A DNA stretch of 64,000 nucleotides from a virus (IMGVR_UViG_3300043331_000441:62001-126000); one strand, 5' to 3'; counted from the stretch's first letter, positions 28,105 through 43,413 are shown. A program made the numbers and translations. Notes: generated from the letters alone by a model not told the origin.

Positions 28105-30903
28105 TCATATCCCCGCTGCGTAGCGATTGCTATCAACTACCGCAACCTCTTGAATTTTCCAACCTTGGTCGGGGTGCCCTCCGCCCCAATGCCATGGATC
28201 AGTCGGGCACGGGACAGGCTCGCCTCCATACGAGGCCTCGGTCACATTGATACGTACTCCCTGACATGAGATGGGTGAATCAAGCTCAACGTCATGAATC
28301 CATTGTTCATCCCAGTATGTTTCAACGACACACCATGAGTTGAAACCATCGCTTCCAAAATAGAACCATGGAGGTGTCGGCTTATTGATTTGTTTTCGAG
28401 TTATCCATTGTGAACCGTCGAACGTTTGAACATCAGCTTTAATAATAGTGCCAGCTGATTGCCAACTTGGTCCGCACCAAATAATCACACGCTCAATCGT
28501 TCTATTCCCACTCCAGACTAGTGTGAGATCAGATGGCACGTCCTCAGCGACATTCAACCCATCGGGGGCAATCCCCCAATTTGGGCCGTAGCCTGTCATA
28601 TACGCATCGTCTGCAAGCAATGCGTATGTGACTCCACCCAACTGTTTGGTTGTTGACGCAGGAGATATAGAAGCTCCGTTACCGAGTGGGCTATGCCCGT
28701 TGACGCGATAGACACTCGCACTAGCACCACTTGGTAGACGAACATACGTAGGAATGTCAGTCATTGACAACGTGATGCGACCCTTGCTTTGTGGCAACGT
28801 TCTCTCGTTGCCAAAGCCATCGACCACAACAATTCCATCAGACGTTCCATTGATGGTCAGTGTTATCGAGCCACCAGTCATGAATGAGGTCGCCATCAAC
28901 GCAAGCGTGCTGGCACCGTCAGCGTTCGTATAGACGTTCCCCATATACATGGCATTGCCAAACGTTCCAAAGTCAACTGCAGATGCAAATGGTTTGCCCC
29001 AGGTTTCCTCAGCGAGTACTCGTCCGAGTACGGCATGCGGATCAAGCGAGCCATCTGACCATTCAATGATCGCTGGGACGTCCCAGAAACCGTGCTGGAC
29101 GTCATACCACCAAGGGTTACGTTCGAATGGCAGTCCCATTTGCTCAAAAACAAGCGTTTCCAGGATTGCCTTCCTCGCACGCCGCGGGTGGTAGATGCCA
29201 TATGTGTTGCAATTAGCTCCAACTGATTCCGTCTGCCAAAGAGGCTTGCTGCTTTGCCCGTGCGCCGCAAGATCGTCCTTGAGCGCCTGGATGGTGAAGC
29301 GCCCAAGATTGAGGTCGCCAGTGACGAATGCGTTGTAAGCATGAAAGCTGATCGCATCGCAGTAGTCACCACCATCTGCGTCAAGAAATGGTGTCATTGG
29401 AAAGGTCGGCCCGATGGCAACCGGACAAGGGCCGATGGCTTTTGCATTTGCATTTCCCGCATGTACAGCATCAGCAAACTCTTGCATCTTGGTCGCTGTG
29501 AATGAGTCAGGAGCTGGCTCATTGAGAGGGCCCTCGTAATATTTGCAATCAGGATAAAGCGCCTGTACGACTGTCGTAACGCCAGCAATTTGTTCTGGTG
29601 TATATGCGCCACCATTAGGGAACGCAACCCATGGTTCGCGGGCGGGACGTTCTGGGTCTGGGATCCCATTATCAGCCCAGTAGGCTATCGTCAGGGCCAA
29701 CGATTGCTGGGCGTTGGCAATATCAGCCGTAGGATCTTCGGCATCTTCAATGCTAATTCGCGATGTGCCTAACCCCATGACTCCTTTCATCACAAAGTCA
29801 TTCCCGGCTATTGGGCCCCCGGAGACATCGCCACCAGGCATCGCTACGAAGTGAGGGTCGTCGCGGATCACGCAGAAGTTTGTGACACCGTAGCTGTAGT
29901 CATAATCCGCGTGGTATTCAGGGCCGGTGAGGTAGACCCGATACCAACCTGGCTTCCAGCCCCCCGTCGGAGCCGCTGGCACAAGGGTCGCCTCAGTGTC
30001 AAGCGTCGTCCCCTGCGAGACGATCTTGCCGAAGTAGTTACGCACGGTGTACACCAGCTCGGTAGCCAGATTTGGATCATGGTCATTTGCGCTGTACGGC
30101 CCCGGATAGCTGGTTGCGAACGCAACAACATCGTCCATGTAGATGTGCTCGCCAAGAAAGGTGCCACCAAAGCCAATGTCGTCAACCTCGTCGCGCATAG
30201 GAGCACCAGAACCGGAAACGACCTCAGTAGGAGTCGTGCTCTCGGCGTTGTTGAAGAGCTTCATTTCGAGCGTCTGCGGACCGTGGTTTGCGTGATATTC
30301 GATCCTGATCCACTGATTCGTTGCGATGGGTGTAGTGAACGTCAGCACCAGGGAGAAGGCCGCGCTGTACAGCTCGATGATTCCAGTCGGTAGTACTCTT
30401 GCCGACCAAGCGGCCTGACCCGCGGAGTCTGTCTGCAAGAATCCCCACGCCGAAGCTGGCCACGCAGGGTAGTACAAGTACAAGCGCCCGTAGTATTCGT
30501 TCGCGGTGCCGAAGTTGTTCTTCCACCAGATCGATGGTCCACCACCCGCGCCTGCGTTTTGGATCTTTGCCGCCAGCGATCCATGCGCCACTTGTTCGCT
30601 GCTGTAGGTAACACTGTTGCCTGCTAATGCTTCGATCAGCGTCCATGGTGTTAGTGATCCTTCGTCTGGGTCAGACGTAATCGGTTGTCCGTTGACCCCT
30701 TGCTCAAAATCAGCAGTGCACTTTGAGAAAGCCCCGAAGGGGATCGCGACTTCGTCGCCAACGTAATGAACTCCGTTGCGCTTTCGACCAGCCTTATTCC
30801 AGAGACAACGCCGGTAGTAACCTGGACGAGGCTGGCTAAGGCTCGGGAGTGTCAAGGTTGTGCCTTGATCATTTGTATTGAGCCATCCGAAAACATCACG
30901 CAA
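28105..30903 (-). CDS. Fibre-associated glycoside hydrolase
   Basis: A 932-residue protein. After an N-terminal LamG-like domain (similar to the previous gene, near residues 60-250), a glycoside-hydrolase core follows: EGPLNEPAPD with a candidate acid/base Glu at residue 462 and QTESVGAN with a candidate nucleophile Glu at 559, the layout of clan GH-A TIM-barrel enzymes. The C-terminal 200 residues have a discoidin-like pattern (GVRINVTEA). It is a plausible depolymerase that clears host surface glycans. The start is uncertain, since it overlaps the next gene by 52 bases. Confidence 0.65.
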   Translation of the reverse strand: MRDVFGWLNTNDQGTTLTLPSLSQPRPGYYRRCLWNKAGRKRNGVHYVGDEVAIPFGAFSKCTADFEQGVNGQPITSDPDEGSLTPWTLIEALAGNSVTYSSEQVAHGSLAAKIQNAGAGGGPSIWWKNNFGTANEYYGRLYLYYPAWPASAWGFLQTDSAGQAAWSARVLPTGIIELYSAAFSLVLTFTTPIATNQWIRIEYHANHGPQTLEMKLFNNAESTTPTEVVSGSGAPMRDEVDDIGFGGTFLGEHIYMDDVVAFATSYPGPYSANDHDPNLATELVYTVRNYFGKIVSQGTTLDTEATLVPAAPTGGWKPGWYRVYLTGPEYHADYDYSYGVTNFCVIRDDPHFVAMPGGDVSGGPIAGNDFVMKGVMGLGTSRISIEDAEDPTADIANAQQSLALTIAYWADNGIPDPERPAREPWVAFPNGGAYTPEQIAGVTTVVQALYPDCKYYEGPLNEPAPDSFTATKMQEFADAVHAGNANAKAIGPCPVAIGPTFPMTPFLDADGGDYCDAISFHAYNAFVTGDLNLGRFTIQALKDDLAAHGQSSKPLWQTESVGANCNTYGIYHPRRARKAILETLVFEQMGLPFERNPWWYDVQHGFWDVPAIIEWSDGSLDPHAVLGRVLAEETWGKPFASAVDFGTFGNAMYMGNVYTNADGASTLALMATSFMTGGSITLTINGTSDGIVVVDGFGNERTLPQSKGRITLSMTDIPTYVRLPSGASASVYRVNGHSPLGNGASISPASTTKQLGGVTYALLADDAYMTGYGPNWGIAPDGLNVAEDVPSDLTLVWSGNRTIERVIIWCGPSWQSAGTIIKADVQTFDGSQWITRKQINKPTPPWFYFGSDGFNSWCVVETYWDEQWIHDVELDSPISCQGVRINVTEASYGGEPVPCPTDPWHWGGGHPDQGWKIQEVAVVDSNRYAAGI

Positions 30904-31265
30904 AGCTCGGTCTTGCCGCCGTTATCACGGCAGAACAACCGTGCGGTATTGGCGGCAGGTGTGGATGGTGCCGTCATCTCAGTGATCTCGATATAGGTCG
31001 TGATCGGCTGGCGTAGTCGTAGGGCGCCCCCGGATTGCTCTAGTGTTGCGTCATCAGGCGTTAACATATCGCCGGAATCTACTTTGTTTGTGTCAAGCTG
31101 GTTAATTGCATCCTGCACGGTGACTGCGGTGACATCGCCTGCTGGAGTATTGACGATGTTGTTGGCATCGATTGTCCCGTCAGCATCAATCGAGACTCCG
31201 AGGAAGTCGTTGAGGATCGTTCCCCACGCATCTGCGTCGTCGCCGACGATCGGCAGCCGAGACAT
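30852..31265 (-). CDS. Fibre-type protein
   Basis: A 137-residue protein whose start SRLPIVGDDADAWGTILNDFL is the common N-terminal attachment segment of phage fibre proteins. The middle is helical and the end is a small beta domain (ARLFCRDNGGKTELCVMFSDG). It probably anchors a partner fibre to the virion. Confidence 0.6.
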   Translation of the reverse strand: MSRLPIVGDDADAWGTILNDFLGVSIDADGTIDANNIVNTPAGDVTAVTVQDAINQLDTNKVDSGDMLTPDDATLEQSGGALRLRQPITTYIEITEMTAPSTPAANTARLFCRDNGGKTELCVMFSDGSIQMIKAQP

Positions 31266-31275
31266 CAGTTCCTCC

Positions 31276-32151
31276 TCATGTCAATCGTTGTCCATCGACA
31301 GTGATGTCGAGCACGTTGTTTGTGCCAGCAAACGCCTGCATGATCTCACCATTCTCCAGCGGCAGTACGAAGCGGAACTTCTTCTCGGAATCGGCTGCAA
31401 TCGATAGTCCATCGAAGATACGCGTTCCGGCGGCATCTGCGCCAATCGAAACAGTGAGATCAACGGGGCTGCCTGAGGGATTCTGTACATGGACCTCTTC
31501 GATCAGACTACGGCCGGATGACGTAAACAACGTGGCCGCTGATGTTCCGAGCTTGACTGGTCCCGCGAATCGTGTCGGCCCGGTAAGAGAAGAAGTTGTA
31601 TACGTGACCTCAAGACGAGGTTCTTGCGGTGCATCTTCCAGAGATGCGATATTGATGGCATTAATCGTTGTCGGTTGAGTAGTATTTGCAGGAGCAATTC
31701 TGATTCCCGTGTAACCAGTTTTGTTGATTCCAGTCAAGCCAGTTAGCGCAACAGTGTTGACGATGCCTTCCGTGAGATTATTGGGCTCGATCAGTGATAT
31801 TGCGTCACCAGATGATGTCTGCTCCCAATCGCCTGCTACTGATGGCTCTCCCCCAAAATCATAGAAATCAGCTGCATACGTAACACTGTTACCATTATCA
31901 ATGTTGACCGCATAGATAAGAAGATTTGCTGACGTGATAGTCGCGATATCTGGTAGCGATGAGGTGTCGAAGCGCATAAACGCGTTATCTACGAAGAAGT
32001 CGCCACCAAACTGCGTCTTGGATGCGACGAGAGTCGTTGTTTCTTCCGCAACAAATAGTCCCGTTCCAATATCGGCCCAGTTAGCAACGCCACCGCGGTA
32101 GCCCGTGCCGTCGTCGGTGTCGACCGCTATCGGAAAGGTGTCAGTCGGCAT
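31276..32151 (-). CDS. Fibre protein with DNRLRE-type region and shared module
   Basis: A 291-residue protein from ATG 32151, coupled to the upstream gene. Residues about 1-170 have the beta-sandwich pattern seen in DNRLRE-type domains (NAFMRFDTSSLPDIATITSA, IRIAPANTTQP). The C-terminal 105 residues carry the shared module (VHVQNPSGSPVDLTVSIG). A longer frame upstream is out of phase and rejected. Confidence 0.6.
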   Translation of the reverse strand: MPTDTFPIAVDTDDGTGYRGGVANWADIGTGLFVAEETTTLVASKTQFGGDFFVDNAFMRFDTSSLPDIATITSANLLIYAVNIDNGNSVTYAADFYDFGGEPSVAGDWEQTSSGDAISLIEPNNLTEGIVNTVALTGLTGINKTGYTGIRIAPANTTQPTTINAINIASLEDAPQEPRLEVTYTTSSLTGPTRFAGPVKLGTSAATLFTSSGRSLIEEVHVQNPSGSPVDLTVSIGADAAGTRIFDGLSIAADSEKKFRFVLPLENGEIMQAFAGTNNVLDITVDGQRLT

Positions 32152-32924
32152 CAGAGGACCCCGGGATCTTGGTATGAGACGAACCCGTGGCGTGGCTGAT
32201 AGGCGGCAGCGGCGGTGGTTCCGATCAGCGCGAACCCGACGACGCCCCACGCGTCGCTGTCGGTGATCGAGCCGGTGCCACCGTTGATCGTTCCCGCTGA
32301 CGCCATTGGCGCATCGATCAGATAGATGGCAGCGTCGTTGCCTGTTGCGGACGCAAACGACGCTTCCGTGGTCCAAGTGCCACCCGTCTCTCCGCTGAAC
32401 CCGGCGAACGGGTTGTCGTCGTTGATACCGAGCAGGTTGATCGCAAGTCGGTCGGTGTCGAGTGTTGTCACGCCGGTGTCGGCCGCCGTGTTTGACGTGC
32501 CAACCCCGTTCGCAGTGCTGCCCGCGCTGCCGTTCTCGATCACGGTCGCCAACGTCGTTCCGGTCGAAACGTTCTGGAACTCGTAGAACCGGAAATACAC
32601 GTCGTTGCCGCCGACGTTTGCGCCCGTCACCTCAGGAGCGCTCGTCGAGGTGGAGCGGCCGAAAAACACGTACTGGTTGGCGGCGGTTGGGCTGCCGATT
32701 GCGTACGGGTTGTTCGGAGCGGCCGTCCACGATCCCGAAACACCGGCCAAACTGAGGATGTTGGTGGTTGACGAGATCGTCGGCGGGCTTGAGCTTGTTC
32801 CGTCTTGCAGGTACTGGAAGATGATGACCCGGTTGGCGGCACCGGGCGAATGGCAGGTGGCGATCCATTCGCCCGATATGTCTTGGCCTCCGGTTGACGC
32901 TGCGACAAACGACGGGGCGGCCAA
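32151..32924 (-). CDS. Fibre/decoration protein ending in YQDPG motif
   Basis: A 257-residue protein from TTG. Beta-rich, with Ser/Thr/Gly-rich strands, and ends RHGFVSYQDPGVL. The same ending appears in the 34934-35686 product (RHGFVNYQDPGIL), so the two are paralogues over most of their length. The C-terminal motif may be a shared docking tag. Confidence 0.6.
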   Translation of the reverse strand: MAAPSFVAASTGGQDISGEWIATCHSPGAANRVIIFQYLQDGTSSSPPTISSTTNILSLAGVSGSWTAAPNNPYAIGSPTAANQYVFFGRSTSTSAPEVTGANVGGNDVYFRFYEFQNVSTGTTLATVIENGSAGSTANGVGTSNTAADTGVTTLDTDRLAINLLGINDDNPFAGFSGETGGTWTTEASFASATGNDAAIYLIDAPMASAGTINGGTGSITDSDAWGVVGFALIGTTAAAAYQPRHGFVSYQDPGVL

Positions 32925-32925
32925 G

Positions 32926-33030
32926 CTAGCCGGTCTCCTTGCCCACCACCGCCTCCATCCCAGTTGCTTCGTTCGCCTGAGTGCCGACGAACCGGCTGGC
33001 CGGGAACGTGATCCCAGATGGAGGCGGCAT
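32926..33030 (-). CDS. 34-residue peptide
   Basis: A tiny gene whose ATG shares a base with the TGA of the upstream secreted protein and whose stop lies two bases before the TTG of the next gene. It reads MPPPSGITFPASRF, then VGTQANEATG. The tight fit with both neighbours supports it. Function unknown. Confidence 0.45.
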   Translation of the reverse strand: MPPPSGITFPASRFVGTQANEATGMEAVVGKETG

Positions 33031-34544
33031 CACTGGTACCCGGGCGACACGTATCCGACACCAGCCGCACCGACTGGAACAAAATCACCGTCTGGCCTAA
33101 GTCCTATCTGGAACCACTCTCCAGTGATCGGCCATGAGCCGCCGGGGTTCCAGCAGGCCCAACACGTCGCATTGCCTGCCCATGCGGAGTGCTGCGACGC
33201 CCACGGGTGCCGGGGGTCAGTCTGTAGCCAGAGGTTCTCGTGGTACTCGGCCCAGACGGCGGTCTGCTTCCACAGCGCGTACCCGTCGGGGGTGGTGTTG
33301 ATGAAGTTCGTGTTGCGGTAGTCCCACGTGCCGAGCGGGTGCTGTGAGTACTGGCGCGGCTGCATCTGCAAGACGTTGCTGGTCGAGATGAAGGTGTCCT
33401 GGTAGAGCTTGAGCACGGTCGGCCCGTTCCACGACTGGATCGTGTCGGTGTGGATCTCGTTCGGATCACCGTCGGCCGTGTGCCAGACGGGGTGCAACGT
33501 CTCCAGCCTGCTGTTCTGCACCTGGACGGTGCCGCTGTTGCCACGGCTGTTCTCGATCGTGATCGCCTGGCCCATGCCCGAGCCGTGGATCCACATGCCC
33601 TCGATATGGATCGTCCCTGATTGCCCACCGATCATGAGTCCGCGCTGGTGGTAGTTGGAGTCGCCTGCAGCAGCGACCGTGTTGATGACGATCTCGCCGC
33701 CGATGATCACCACGTTGCGACCGCCGCGAACCCAGAGAGCAGGCATGTCCCTATTCGGGTTCTGACCCAACGGCGTGGACGGCATCTTGACGATGTAGTC
33801 CTGCCCGGCGGCCAGATCGAGGAAGCGGTTGCTGCTTGACACAGTAATCGTCGTTGGGTTCGACAATGCCGGGGGCGCCCATTTCAAGGTTCCCGACGGC
33901 GGCGGTGGAGGAGGCGGTGGTGGCGGCGGAGGAGGCGTGGTCCCATTGGAGATGGTCACAACCACCTGTTGTGCTCCACCCACGTTCCCAGCAGCGTCAT
34001 ATGCCCGTGCGCCGAACGTATAGCCAGAGCCGTTGGCGACTGACGTGGTATTGAACGACACGGAATATGGCGAACTAGTATCCGAGCCGATCAGATTGCC
34101 ATCGCGGAAGAAATCGACCTTCGTGACCCCGACGTTGTCGCTCGCTGTTGCAGACACATTGATCGTGCCGCTAACTGTCGATCCATTCACCGGGGCGGTC
34201 ATGGACGAGGTCGGAGCCGTTGTGTCCGTTGGCGGTGGCGGAGCTGCGGGAGAGTACGTTCCGCGATTGCCTTCCGTGATCACCGAGACTTTGAAGGACG
34301 CGGGCCCCTTTGAGAAGCGAACCGTTGAGCGATTGGGGTCATTGGTACGCGACACCAACGTGAAATCAGTTCCGTTCTGCGATGTGAAGAACAGATATCC
34401 GAATCCAGACTGCGGCGTCCAGCCGAGCGTGATTGACGAATTCGTCTGTGAGACGAGTCGGACGTCGAGCGTATCTGCGGCGGCAGCCGACACCGAAAGA
34501 ACGATTCCGACTGCGAGCGCCGCGATAAGGGCTATGCGCTTCAT
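33030..34544 (-). CDS. Signal-peptide-bearing beta-helix protein
   Basis: A 504-residue protein. A strong signal peptide is present (MKRIALIAALAVGIVLSVSA). Then come a fibronectin III-like domain (residues about 25-95), a Pro-linker, a bacterial Ig-like domain (residues 105-200), a run of 13 Pro, and a right-handed beta-helix (residues about 225-460; VQVQNSRLETLHPV, GGRNVVIIGGEI). An export signal is unusual for a virion protein and argues for either a host-derived gene or a protein secreted during infection. Confidence 0.7.
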   Translation of the reverse strand: MKRIALIAALAVGIVLSVSAAAADTLDVRLVSQTNSSITLGWTPQSGFGYLFFTSQNGTDFTLVSRTNDPNRSTVRFSKGPASFKVSVITEGNRGTYSPAAPPPPTDTTAPTSSMTAPVNGSTVSGTINVSATASDNVGVTKVDFFRDGNLIGSDTSSPYSVSFNTTSVANGSGYTFGARAYDAAGNVGGAQQVVVTISNGTTPPPPPPPPPPPPPSGTLKWAPPALSNPTTITVSSSNRFLDLAAGQDYIVKMPSTPLGQNPNRDMPALWVRGGRNVVIIGGEIVINTVAAAGDSNYHQRGLMIGGQSGTIHIEGMWIHGSGMGQAITIENSRGNSGTVQVQNSRLETLHPVWHTADGDPNEIHTDTIQSWNGPTVLKLYQDTFISTSNVLQMQPRQYSQHPLGTWDYRNTNFINTTPDGYALWKQTAVWAEYHENLWLQTDPRHPWASQHSAWAGNATCWACWNPGGSWPITGEWFQIGLRPDGDFVPVGAAGVGYVSPGYQ

Positions 34545-34553
34545 ACGATCACC

Positions 34554-34934
34554 TCACTCTGCAGTGAATTCTTCGCCGGAAACGGTGAGCGTCAGTACGC
34601 CGTCTGTTCCGGCGAAATATTGGATGATCTCGTTTTCTGACATCACGTCACGTCCTGCCAATTCCCAGTTTGAGTTGGCCGGGATTGGCACATCGTCCAA
34701 AATCCGAGTTTGCGCACTATCAGCACCAATTGACAACGTCATCGTGACAGTCGATTCGGATGGGTTGTAGACATGAATGTGCATTGGCACGGCAACTGTT
34801 GCCGCTGGCACGGTATAACCGGTGATTGCGCTATTACCGACCAGTGTGGGGCCAACGAACCTTTTCGGCCTGCTTACTGTGAGCGCTGGCAAGTTGTACG
34901 AGCCCGCGCCGTAGATGCCATCGCCGTAGGCCAT
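34554..34934 (-). CDS. Short protein made of the shared C-terminal module
   Basis: A 126-residue protein from ATG 34934. Most of it is the module shared with other genes in the block (MHIHVYNPSESTVTMTLSIG, ending TLTVSGEEFTAE). A standalone copy next to full-size fibres suggests a decoration or fibre-capping subunit. Confidence 0.6.
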   Translation of the reverse strand: MAYGDGIYGAGSYNLPALTVSRPKRFVGPTLVGNSAITGYTVPAATVAVPMHIHVYNPSESTVTMTLSIGADSAQTRILDDVPIPANSNWELAGRDVMSENEIIQYFAGTDGVLTLTVSGEEFTAE

Positions 34935-35686
34935 CAGAGGATCCCTGGATCCTGATAGTTGACGAAGCCGTGGCGCGGGGGTGGGGGCACGAACACGGGT
35001 CGCACGGCGATTACAACGGCAGCGTTGCGCGCATTCGATGTGTCTAGCGACCAGGTCCCTACGTCCTGGGTAGCAGCGTTTAGCTGTCGGAATCCAACAC
35101 CACCTTCGACGCCTCCGACAGCATCCGCGCTGATACCGGTGAGGACATCGCCCGAGAAGTTCGTCGGCGACGACGTCAGACCACTGTATGTGCCGCCGGT
35201 ACCCGTCTCGCCGGACGCGCCCACTGAGATCCACAACGTGTCATCAGCACCCCACGACGGGCCAAACGAGGCGGGATCTGCGGCCGAGGCGGTGCCAGTC
35301 GCATAGCTTCCTCCTTCTGGCGGTGCGGAGACATGGGCTCCGGCAATCGACATGAGAATCATTCCGGCATGCCCGGTAACCGTCGCTCCCTGCGTGACCG
35401 TGAACGTGCCCGTCTCTGAGCCAGTCGAAAACTTGTATGCAGCGCCAATCGCCATTGTCGACGTCGTCGAGGCATCAAGAAATTCGGTGAAGCTTGCTCC
35501 CCACGTTCCCCACACAGCATTTGCTGTGGCTGTCGATTGATAGGCGACTACGATTGCAATCAATAGATCGCCCGCGCTTTTTGTGAGCGAGGTGAGGCTC
35601 GGGAACGTACGGGCCGCTGTTGTGTTTGCCTGCAAACTGGTGAGCACCCGTCCCGCGCCTGTGGTTGGAATAGTCGGGAACGCCAC
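34934..35686 (-). CDS. Fibre/decoration protein, YQDPG paralogue
   Basis: A 250-residue beta-rich protein paralogous to the 32151-32924 product; both end with RHGF-V-x-YQDPG. It has Gly/Thr-rich strands and no catalytic motif. Overlaps the next gene as ATGA. Likely a surface decoration or fibre. Confidence 0.6.
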   Translation of the reverse strand: MAFPTIPTTGAGRVLTSLQANTTAARTFPSLTSLTKSAGDLLIAIVVAYQSTATANAVWGTWGASFTEFLDASTTSTMAIGAAYKFSTGSETGTFTVTQGATVTGHAGMILMSIAGAHVSAPPEGGSYATGTASAADPASFGPSWGADDTLWISVGASGETGTGGTYSGLTSSPTNFSGDVLTGISADAVGGVEGGVGFRQLNAATQDVGTWSLDTSNARNAAVVIAVRPVFVPPPPRHGFVNYQDPGIL

Positions 35687-35688
35687 CG

Positions 35689-41457
<5,769 letters not shown>

Positions 41458-41469
41458 CTATTGGCCTCC

Positions 41470-41532
41470 TCAGCTTCTCAGCTGATAGCTACGCCCCTGT
41501 AGCTGGGACTCCTTGACGTAGACCGCTCTCAT
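41470..41532 (-). CDS. 20-residue peptide
   Basis: A very short frame whose ATG shares a base with the upstream TAA and which ends seven bases before the ribosome binding site of the giant fibre gene. The peptide (MRAVYVKESQLQGRSYQLRS) is basic. It may be a translational-coupling leader rather than a functional protein. Confidence 0.4.
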   Translation of the reverse strand: MRAVYVKESQLQGRSYQLRS

Positions 41533-41852
41533 TACGTGTATTCATCTCCTGAAATCGTGAGAGTCAGGATGTTGTTCGTTCCTCCGAACGCCTGGATCAC
41601 TTCGGCGGCGGCGAGCACGTGGTAACAGAAGTGCTCGTACACCGAGTCGGCCGCGATAGCGAGGCCATCGAACAATCTCGTTCCCGCCGCGTCAGTGCCG
41701 ATCGACAATGTGAAATCGACCGGCGACCCGGATGGGTTCGAGATGTGGATATGCCGTACGACCGTCGTTGTTGACCCAGGCACCGTGTACTTCGTCGCAG
41801 CCGCGTTAGAGACCTGCGCCGGGCCTGCGAGTCGCTTCGGGGTGCGGGCCAT
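41532..41852 (-). CDS. Standalone shared-module decoration protein
   Basis: A 106-residue protein that is the full module (VRHIHISNPSGSPVDFTLSIG, then NNILTLTISGDEYT) found as the C-terminus of two fibres and as one more small protein. Its location beside the major tail protein suits a small tail or capsid decoration protein. Confidence 0.65.
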   Translation of the reverse strand: MARTPKRLAGPAQVSNAAATKYTVPGSTTTVVRHIHISNPSGSPVDFTLSIGTDAAGTRLFDGLAIAADSVYEHFCYHVLAAAEVIQAFGGTNNILTLTISGDEYT

Positions 41853-41866
41853 CTACCTGCCTCCTC

Positions 41867-42526
41867 TCAGCTGGACGGAGTGACGTTGGCGAAGGCACAA
41901 TCAGCTGCCGGAGGCTCGACGTCCGTCTTCCACCAGCCGCCCTCGGAGATGTCCTGGGCATCAGGCGGACCATCGCCATACGGGCCATCGCCCCAGTTCA
42001 GATTCGTGCGCGAGAACCCGTTCAGCGTCGGAAGCGCAATTGCCTCCTCGAACGTGTTGTCGCCGATCTGCCAGACCGTCTTCGGGAAGACCCAGTGGAT
42101 CCACGGGTACGTCCCGTCCTGACCTGAGCCGACCACGTGCTTCGTCCAGAACTCAAGCGCGACCGCCGGTTCGTCCTCATCACACGCGAGGGCGCCCGAG
42201 AAGGCCTGGCCGACGATGTCTGCCCCATCCTCGATGGTCGGCGAACCGAGCATCAGTGACATCAGGGCAGGCTCCAGTGCCGCGTTCTGGAACGCGAACT
42301 CGAACCAGTTAAAGGTGTCGTTCGCCTTGAAGCGAGCAACCGAACAGCCGCACCCGTTGCGCTGCGAGAAGGTGTCACCCGTCTCGATGTTCGGGGTAAG
42401 GCTGACCGACGTGACCTTGTCAGTCACGTACGAGTTGTTCGCCGTGCCGATCACGTTGCCGCTCGCGTCGACGGTCGTCACCCGCAGGCGGCAGATTCCG
42501 AAACTCACGCCACAGTTCACAGCCAT
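41867..42526 (-). CDS. Probable major tail protein
   Basis: A 219-residue protein two genes after the major capsid protein. The beta-rich core (KVTSVSLTPNIETGDTFSQ, SGALACDEDEPAVALEFW, WVFPKTVWQIGDNTFEEA) has the look of siphophage tail-tube proteins, with a C-terminal extension. No other tail-tube candidate lies between the connectors and the tape measure. It has a GGAGGAAG ribosome binding site. Confidence 0.6.
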   Translation of the reverse strand: MAVNCGVSFGICRLRVTTVDASGNVIGTANNSYVTDKVTSVSLTPNIETGDTFSQRNGCGCSVARFKANDTFNWFEFAFQNAALEPALMSLMLGSPTIEDGADIVGQAFSGALACDEDEPAVALEFWTKHVVGSGQDGTYPWIHWVFPKTVWQIGDNTFEEAIALPTLNGFSRTNLNWGDGPYGDGPPDAQDISEGGWWKTDVEPPAADCAFANVTPSS

Positions 42527-42582
42527 GGCTTACTTCCTCCTTTCGGCGTCTGTCGCCGACTTTCGCTTCGTGATGACGACCA

Positions 42583-43413
42583 TCACGAATCCCAATCCAC
42601 CAGGACAGCGACCTGCAGTTGCGTGTCCCAGGTCACGAGCACGTACCTCTCGGCACGGAACGTGACGTCGTTGTTTGAGCGGTCGAGGACGTCCTTGATG
42701 TCAAGCACCGCAAGCGGGGCGAGCCGCACTTCCACCGGCCCCGTTGCATAGACCCAGGACTCCCCGGCTCCTGCCTCGGCACGACCCGAAGGGGTCGCAC
42801 CGGTGTATCCGCCGCCTGCCACAACCCTTGTTCCGTTGGCGGTGACAAGGGCATCGAGCGGTTCCGGATCGAACCAACGGGAAACAACAGGCGGTGTGGC
42901 ATGGATCAATCCCTGTTTGCCCGTCTTGCCGATCTCCTCTTCCAGGTACGCGAGCGCAACAGCGGGCGGCTTGGCCGTCGCTCCTGCGTCCGAGAGGGTG
43001 TGTGCCGCGTCCGCCAGAAACGGATTCGTGGCAACACCGGTTCCCTGGGAGAGCTGCATTTCGACGCTGTATGACTGCACAGCGTTCATTGCGATCTCAG
43101 CCCGATTCGCGAATTCTTCGGGATCACCAATCGACATCGCAGAACATGTGATCGGCAAGTACGAAACAAAGCTCGCGAAGTGCGGGCTATCCACGCCCGA
43201 ACCCTCGTCTTTCGTGCGAAATGTCCCTGTTGAACACGGGTCCCATTCGCCCGGAAGATCCTCTGGGTACGGGTAGACGGCCGCCCCGCTGAGCCAATGC
43301 TCATCGCCTGGCGGTACGACAACTCCCGGCGTGTTGAGCAAAGAGTGCGGCGGTGCGACCGGCAGATGACCGTCGTCAAGGACGACGGGCGGGCCAAACG
43401 TCAGATTGCTCAC
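42583..43413 (-). CDS. Structural protein of unknown role
   Basis: A 276-residue protein between the major capsid and major tail genes. It is acidic with a mixed alpha/beta pattern; residues 85-150 form a helical region (EEFANRAEIAMNAVQSYSVEM). Similar proteins occur next to capsid genes in high-GC-host phages. It could be a second capsid or neck protein. No motif allows a better call. Confidence 0.5.
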   Translation of the reverse strand: MSNLTFGPPVVLDDGHLPVAPPHSLLNTPGVVVPPGDEHWLSGAAVYPYPEDLPGEWDPCSTGTFRTKDEGSGVDSPHFASFVSYLPITCSAMSIGDPEEFANRAEIAMNAVQSYSVEMQLSQGTGVATNPFLADAAHTLSDAGATAKPPAVALAYLEEEIGKTGKQGLIHATPPVVSRWFDPEPLDALVTANGTRVVAGGGYTGATPSGRAEAGAGESWVYATGPVEVRLAPLAVLDIKDVLDRSNNDVTFRAERYVLVTWDTQLQVAVLVDWDS

